A DNA stretch of 7,831 nucleotides from Nocardia sp. (GTDB lineage: Bacteria; Actinomycetota; Actinomycetes; Mycobacteriales; Mycobacteriaceae). Position 1 is the stretch's first letter; each line of letters opens with the position of its first letter. Location of the stretch: the NCBI GenBank assembly GCA_017354515.1, contig JAFMQT010000200.1, positions 1 to 7,831 of the forward strand, in the 5' to 3' direction. Both the position numbers and the translations under genes were made by a program. Positions 6,001 through 7,831 of this stretch are shown one piece after another. The notes below the pieces were generated by a model that was not told the origin of the DNA, ran no database searches, and saw only the letters and a program-made list of their open reading frames with translations.

Positions 6001-6016
6001 TATTACGCGCGTAATA
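6001..6016. promoter_or_regulatory. perfect 16-bp palindrome, candidate TA operator overlapping a -10 box
   Basis: TATTACGCGCGTAATA is a perfect inverted repeat that touches the first base of the toxin ATG at 6016. Its right arm contains TAATAT (6012-6017), a good -10 box. With that box, transcription would start near 6024-6025, at the in-frame GTG. Ribbon-helix-helix antitoxins typically bind short palindromes over their own promoter, so this is a natural site for autorepression by the second gene of the cassette. Confidence 0.65.
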
Positions 6017-6306
6017 TGCATGGTGTGGTCTACAACTGGACACGATGGTCACTCCGAGGGTTGCGTGGCATCGAACCGTGGGAAGTCATGCAAGTCCTGA
6101 CCGGGCAACGCCGCTGGCCTCGCCGAGGGCGCAACGCGACCGGAGCGTCCATCCTGACCATCTGGGGCCGCACCACAGCCGGGCGCGCGCTGATCGTCGG
6201 CGTGTACCAGCAAACCGAGGACCCCTGGGACTGGCAGATAGCCGGCGCCCGGGAGATGACCACCGACGAGCTGGCCCAGTTCGCCCAGTGGGAGGAGACA
6301 AGATGA
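6016..6306 (+). CDS. BrnT-like toxin of a type II toxin-antitoxin pair
   Basis: Probable RelE-fold ribonuclease toxin of 96 aa from ATG 6016 (93 aa from GTG 6025). The BrnT pattern is recognisable: an N-terminal VYNWTRWSLRGLRGIEPWEVMQVL (Trp strand then helix, like the family's F-W-D... HG(V/I)...EEV), a central strand TIWGRTTAGRALIVGVY, and the C-terminal WQIAGAREMTTDELAQF, which corresponds to the family's RIISAR-x-E segment. The match is weak residue by residue and is based on layout and partner. An ATG at 5971 would add 15 residues, but it starts upstream of the operator-like palindrome, so the shorter forms are preferred. No Shine-Dalgarno sequence precedes 6016; expression may be leaderless from 6025. 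The stop overlaps the antitoxin ATG (ATGA), so the genes are translationally coupled. Toxin-first order is typical of BrnTA. Confidence 0.65.
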   Translation: MHGVVYNWTRWSLRGLRGIEPWEVMQVLTGQRRWPRRGRNATGASILTIWGRTTAGRALIVGVYQQTEDPWDWQIAGAREMTTDELAQFAQWEETR

Positions 6307-6623
6307 ACACCACCCCGACCCCCGACCAGGCCCGCGCTCTGCTGGCCGATCCGAATCTGACCTGGGAAGACGTCCCCGCCGACCAGGCCCCGCCACCGGC
6401 CGAATCCGAAGCGGTCATGGTCGTGAAGTCGCTGCGGCTGCCCCCGGAGATGGACGCACAGGTTCAGGCCGAAGCCGATGCCCGCGGCGTGGCCTGGTCC
6501 GAACTCATCCGCAACTGGATCACCTCGGCCCTCGCCGATCTGGCCGACGACCAGCCGATCTCCCGCGCCGACGCGATGCGAGCCCTCGCCTCCCTGCACC
6601 CGGTAGACCGTCACACCGCCTGA
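6303..6623 (+). CDS. ribbon-helix-helix antitoxin (BrnA-like role)
   Basis: Predicted antitoxin and DNA-binding autorepressor of 106 aa. An acidic, Pro-rich N-terminal half (TPDQARALL, WEDVPADQAPPP) could be the toxin-binding part. It is followed by a ribbon-helix-helix motif at about residues 39-76: the strand VMVVKSLRLPP, helix 1 EMDAQVQAEADARG, and helix 2 AWSELIRNWITSALADL. The C-terminal tail is SRADAMRALASLHPV. Most BrnA proteins have the DNA-binding domain C-terminal to a toxin-binding segment, which fits. A strong ribosome-binding site (GGAGGAG, 6291-6297) lies 5 nt before the ATG, and the 4-nt overlap with the toxin stop couples translation. The strong site should favour antitoxin excess. 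The palindrome at 6001-6016 is its likely target. Confidence 0.75.
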   Translation: MNTTPTPDQARALLADPNLTWEDVPADQAPPPAESEAVMVVKSLRLPPEMDAQVQAEADARGVAWSELIRNWITSALADLADDQPISRADAMRALASLHPVDRHTA

Positions 6624-6639
6624 ATGCCCGCACCGATCA

Positions 6640-6664
6640 GCCATGATGGCCACCGAATCCGGTG
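6640..6664 (+). terminator. two adjacent dyads after the TA cassette, possible weak terminator
   Basis: GCCATGATGGC (6640-6650) is an odd-length palindrome. It is followed directly by CACCG-AATC-CGGTG (6651-6664), a 5-bp stem with a 4-nt loop. They start 16 nt after the antitoxin stop. No T-run follows, so termination is uncertain; a regulatory site is an alternative. Confidence 0.3.
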
Positions 6665-6691
6665 CACTCTCAGGACGCTGCTCTTCCACAA

Positions 6692-6707
6692 TTCGAACAT
6701 GTTCGAA
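6692..6707. promoter_or_regulatory. perfect 16-bp palindrome with LexA-like half-sites upstream of tcmP
   Basis: TTCGAACATGTTCGAA is a perfect inverted repeat. It also forms a direct repeat of TTCGAACA with a 10-bp period (6692 and 6702), so repeats lie on one face of the helix. The CGAAC/GTTCG half-sites are those of gram-positive SOS boxes, but the spacer is 2 bp instead of the required 4, so LexA binding is doubtful. It lies 136 nt before the tcmP start in an otherwise gene-free region and is probably an operator for some repressor. Confidence 0.6.
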
Positions 6708-6735
6708 CAACAGCTGTGAATAGCGCGGCATAACA

Positions 6736-6757
6736 GTGCAATTCGTGCGAACTGCAC
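6736..6757. promoter_or_regulatory. second inverted repeat with TTCG/CGAA core upstream of tcmP
   Basis: Arms of 10 bp with one mismatched pair (A6741 opposite C6752) around a 2-nt centre: GTGCA-A-TTCG, TG, CGAA-C-TGCAC. The TTCG/CGAA core is shared with the palindrome 47 bp upstream (centre to centre). A further CGAAC occurs at 6761-6765, making four CGAAC words in this short region. The pair looks like a multi-site control region for the TcmP operon. Confidence 0.45.
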
Positions 6758-6843
6758 GCGCGAACAGCCCGGTGGGTCCTAACCTCATTAGTGCAGGGCC
6801 TTGACTCGACCTCGGCCCCGCAGGGGTGACAGGGGAGGCCGAC

Positions 6844-7831
6844 ATGGCGCGGCAATGGTCTTACTGGACGAACAACAAGCTGCTGATCCTCGGTGACTAC
6901 GTCAACGCATTCAACATCGCATCGAAGTCAGCCAAAGAGACGGTCTACCTGGACCTGATGGCCGGACAACCCGAGAACACCGCCCGGCATACCGGCGAGA
7001 AAATCGACGGATCGCCACGCCGTGTCCTAGCAGCCGACAACGGGTTCACCCGGCATGTGTTTTGTGAACTACCCGACCGAGCCACACAGCTGGAAAATAC
7101 TCTGCGACACGACTTTCCAGACAAGAATTTCCGCGTCTTCCCGGGGGACTGTAACCGGACGATCGACAGTGTCCTGGTCCATCTGCGTCCTTTCGACCGC
7201 GCGCCGATGTTCGTGTTCATAGATCAGCAGGCAGCTGAGGTCGAGTGGTCGACAATCGTGAAGGTTTCCCAGTTCAAGGGACCGAGTGCCCGAACGAAAC
7301 CGGAACTGTGGCTGTTGGTCTCACCGACCTTCATCGCCCGCGGTGTGCGCGGCACCAACAGCGAACGCTTCCGCGAGCAGGTCACCCGCTTCTACGGCAC
7401 CGACAAGTGGCTGAACATCCAGACCGCCCGTGAGGGCAACATCATCACCCCGGATCAGTATCGCGACGAGATGACCAACCTGATCCGCTTCCGGCTCGCC
7501 CAGCACCTCGGTTACCGATACACCCAACGCATCCCGATGCGGATGCGGAACCGAACCACTATTTACGACATGGTCTTCGCCACCGACCATTACGCTGGCG
7601 ACAACATCATGAAACGCCTGTACGCAAAGGCTGCTGCGCGCGAGCCGCAAATGATGGCTGAAGCCAAGCAGCTGGCGAAGATCGAGCAGGAAGAGAAGAC
7701 CGGAAAGCTGACACTGTTCCCGCCACCGGTCGTCAAACCCGACCTGGCCGGCCGGGTGTTGTGGCAGCCCGAAGACTACTGGTGGCCCTCCAGCAGAGAA
7801 TGGTGGACCGCGCACCGCCAGCCGAAACCAC
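6844..7831 (+). CDS. tcmP: three-Cys-motif partner protein TcmP (3' end beyond window)
   Basis: The open frame runs from ATG 6844 to the window edge (329 full codons, no stop). AGGGGAGG (6831-6838) lies 5 nt before the ATG. Family landmarks: W-x-x-NKLLILGDYVNAF (about 8-23), YLDLMAGQPEN then TGEKIDGSPRRVL (35-62), FPGDCN (99-104), FVFIDQQAAEVEWSTI (123-138), ELWLLVSPTFIARGVRGTN (154-172), FYGTDKW (183-189) and YDMVFATDHYAGDNIM (241-256). TcmP proteins are known from next to phage Gp37/Gp68-type (DUF5131) proteins carrying a radical-SAM-like three-Cys motif; their biochemical activity is not established to my knowledge. The YLDLMAG and FVFID segments resemble motifs I and IV of Rossmann methyltransferases, but the usual AGPG and DP are AGQP and DQ here. 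A C-terminal extension with paired Trp residues (YWWP, EWW) follows. The partner gene should lie just past the right edge. Confidence 0.85.
   Translation, partial: MARQWSYWTNNKLLILGDYVNAFNIASKSAKETVYLDLMAGQPENTARHTGEKIDGSPRRVLAADNGFTRHVFCELPDRATQLENTLRHDFPDKNFRVFPGDCNRTIDSVLVHLRPFDRAPMFVFIDQQAAEVEWSTIVKVSQFKGPSARTKPELWLLVSPTFIARGVRGTNSERFREQVTRFYGTDKWLNIQTAREGNIITPDQYRDEMTNLIRFRLAQHLGYRYTQRIPMRMRNRTTIYDMVFATDHYAGDNIMKRLYAKAAAREPQMMAEAKQLAKIEQEEKTGKLTLFPPPVVKPDLAGRVLWQPEDYWWPSSREWWTAHRQPKP

Noticed and set aside
6692..6707. Canonical LexA/SOS box
   Set aside because: The half-sites match (CGAAC/GTTCG), but the spacer is 2 bp, not the 4 bp of gram-positive and mycobacterial SOS boxes. It is kept only as an operator of unknown owner.
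6030..6845. A 271-codon minus-strand ORF over the TA cassette, and minus ORFs 6945-7220 and 7321-7815 over tcmP
   Set aside because: They lie opposite genes with recognised motifs, coupled starts and ribosome-binding sites; no domain is visible in them.
1..7831. CRISPR array, transposase or IS ends, riboswitch, replication origin
   Set aside because: No regularly spaced direct repeats with unique spacers, no transposase motifs with terminal inverted repeats, and no recognised riboswitch core or Rep protein were seen.

Overview
The window looks like the chromosome of a high-GC actinomycete, most likely Nocardia or a close relative in the Nocardiaceae. Three things suggest this: GC-rich coding with strong third-position bias, a secreted Pro/Ala/Gly-rich protein of the type labelled 'insoluble domain protein' in Nocardia, and an aromatic aminotransferase (Pat/HisC2 type) lying among tRNA-Ser and tRNA-Arg genes. 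The assignment comes from recognised families, not from a database search.

Left half (1-3908), core-like. An AT-rich, gene-free leader (1-320) precedes the secreted glycine-zipper protein (372-1724), which ends at a perfect 13-bp-stem terminator. A leaderless DUF1330 gene (1895-2191) faces two tRNA genes on the minus strand, tRNA-Ser(GCT) and tRNA-Arg(ACG), with a bidirectional hairpin between them. A 36-nt broken copy of the tRNA-Arg core lies just upstream of the intact tRNA-Arg. The aminotransferase pat (2679-3758) follows, also apparently leaderless, and then tRNA-Ser(TGA) (3824-3908) on the plus strand.

Right half (3909-7831), accessory. tRNA-Ser(TGA) appears to be the insertion site of a decayed integrative element. 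A tyrosine-recombinase gene converges on it from the minus strand and its readable frame ends inside the tRNA, but it has lost its N-terminal domain and carries a frameshift. Next come a possible 80-codon small ORF, a nitroreductase pseudogene with one frameshift, and about 390 nt with no supported gene. An intact two-gene cassette follows: a BrnT-like toxin and a ribbon-helix-helix antitoxin with a 4-nt ATGA overlap, headed by a perfect 16-bp palindrome. The window ends inside a gene for a three-Cys-motif partner protein (TcmP family). Its 220-nt upstream region contains a perfect palindrome resembling, but not matching, a LexA/SOS box, plus a second dyad with related half-sites.

Taken together this is a housekeeping tRNA/aminotransferase locus used as an integration hotspot. 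The mobility gene has died while a toxin-antitoxin module and a probable two-component TcmP system remain intact. The TcmP partner, expected just beyond the right edge, is the most interesting missing piece.
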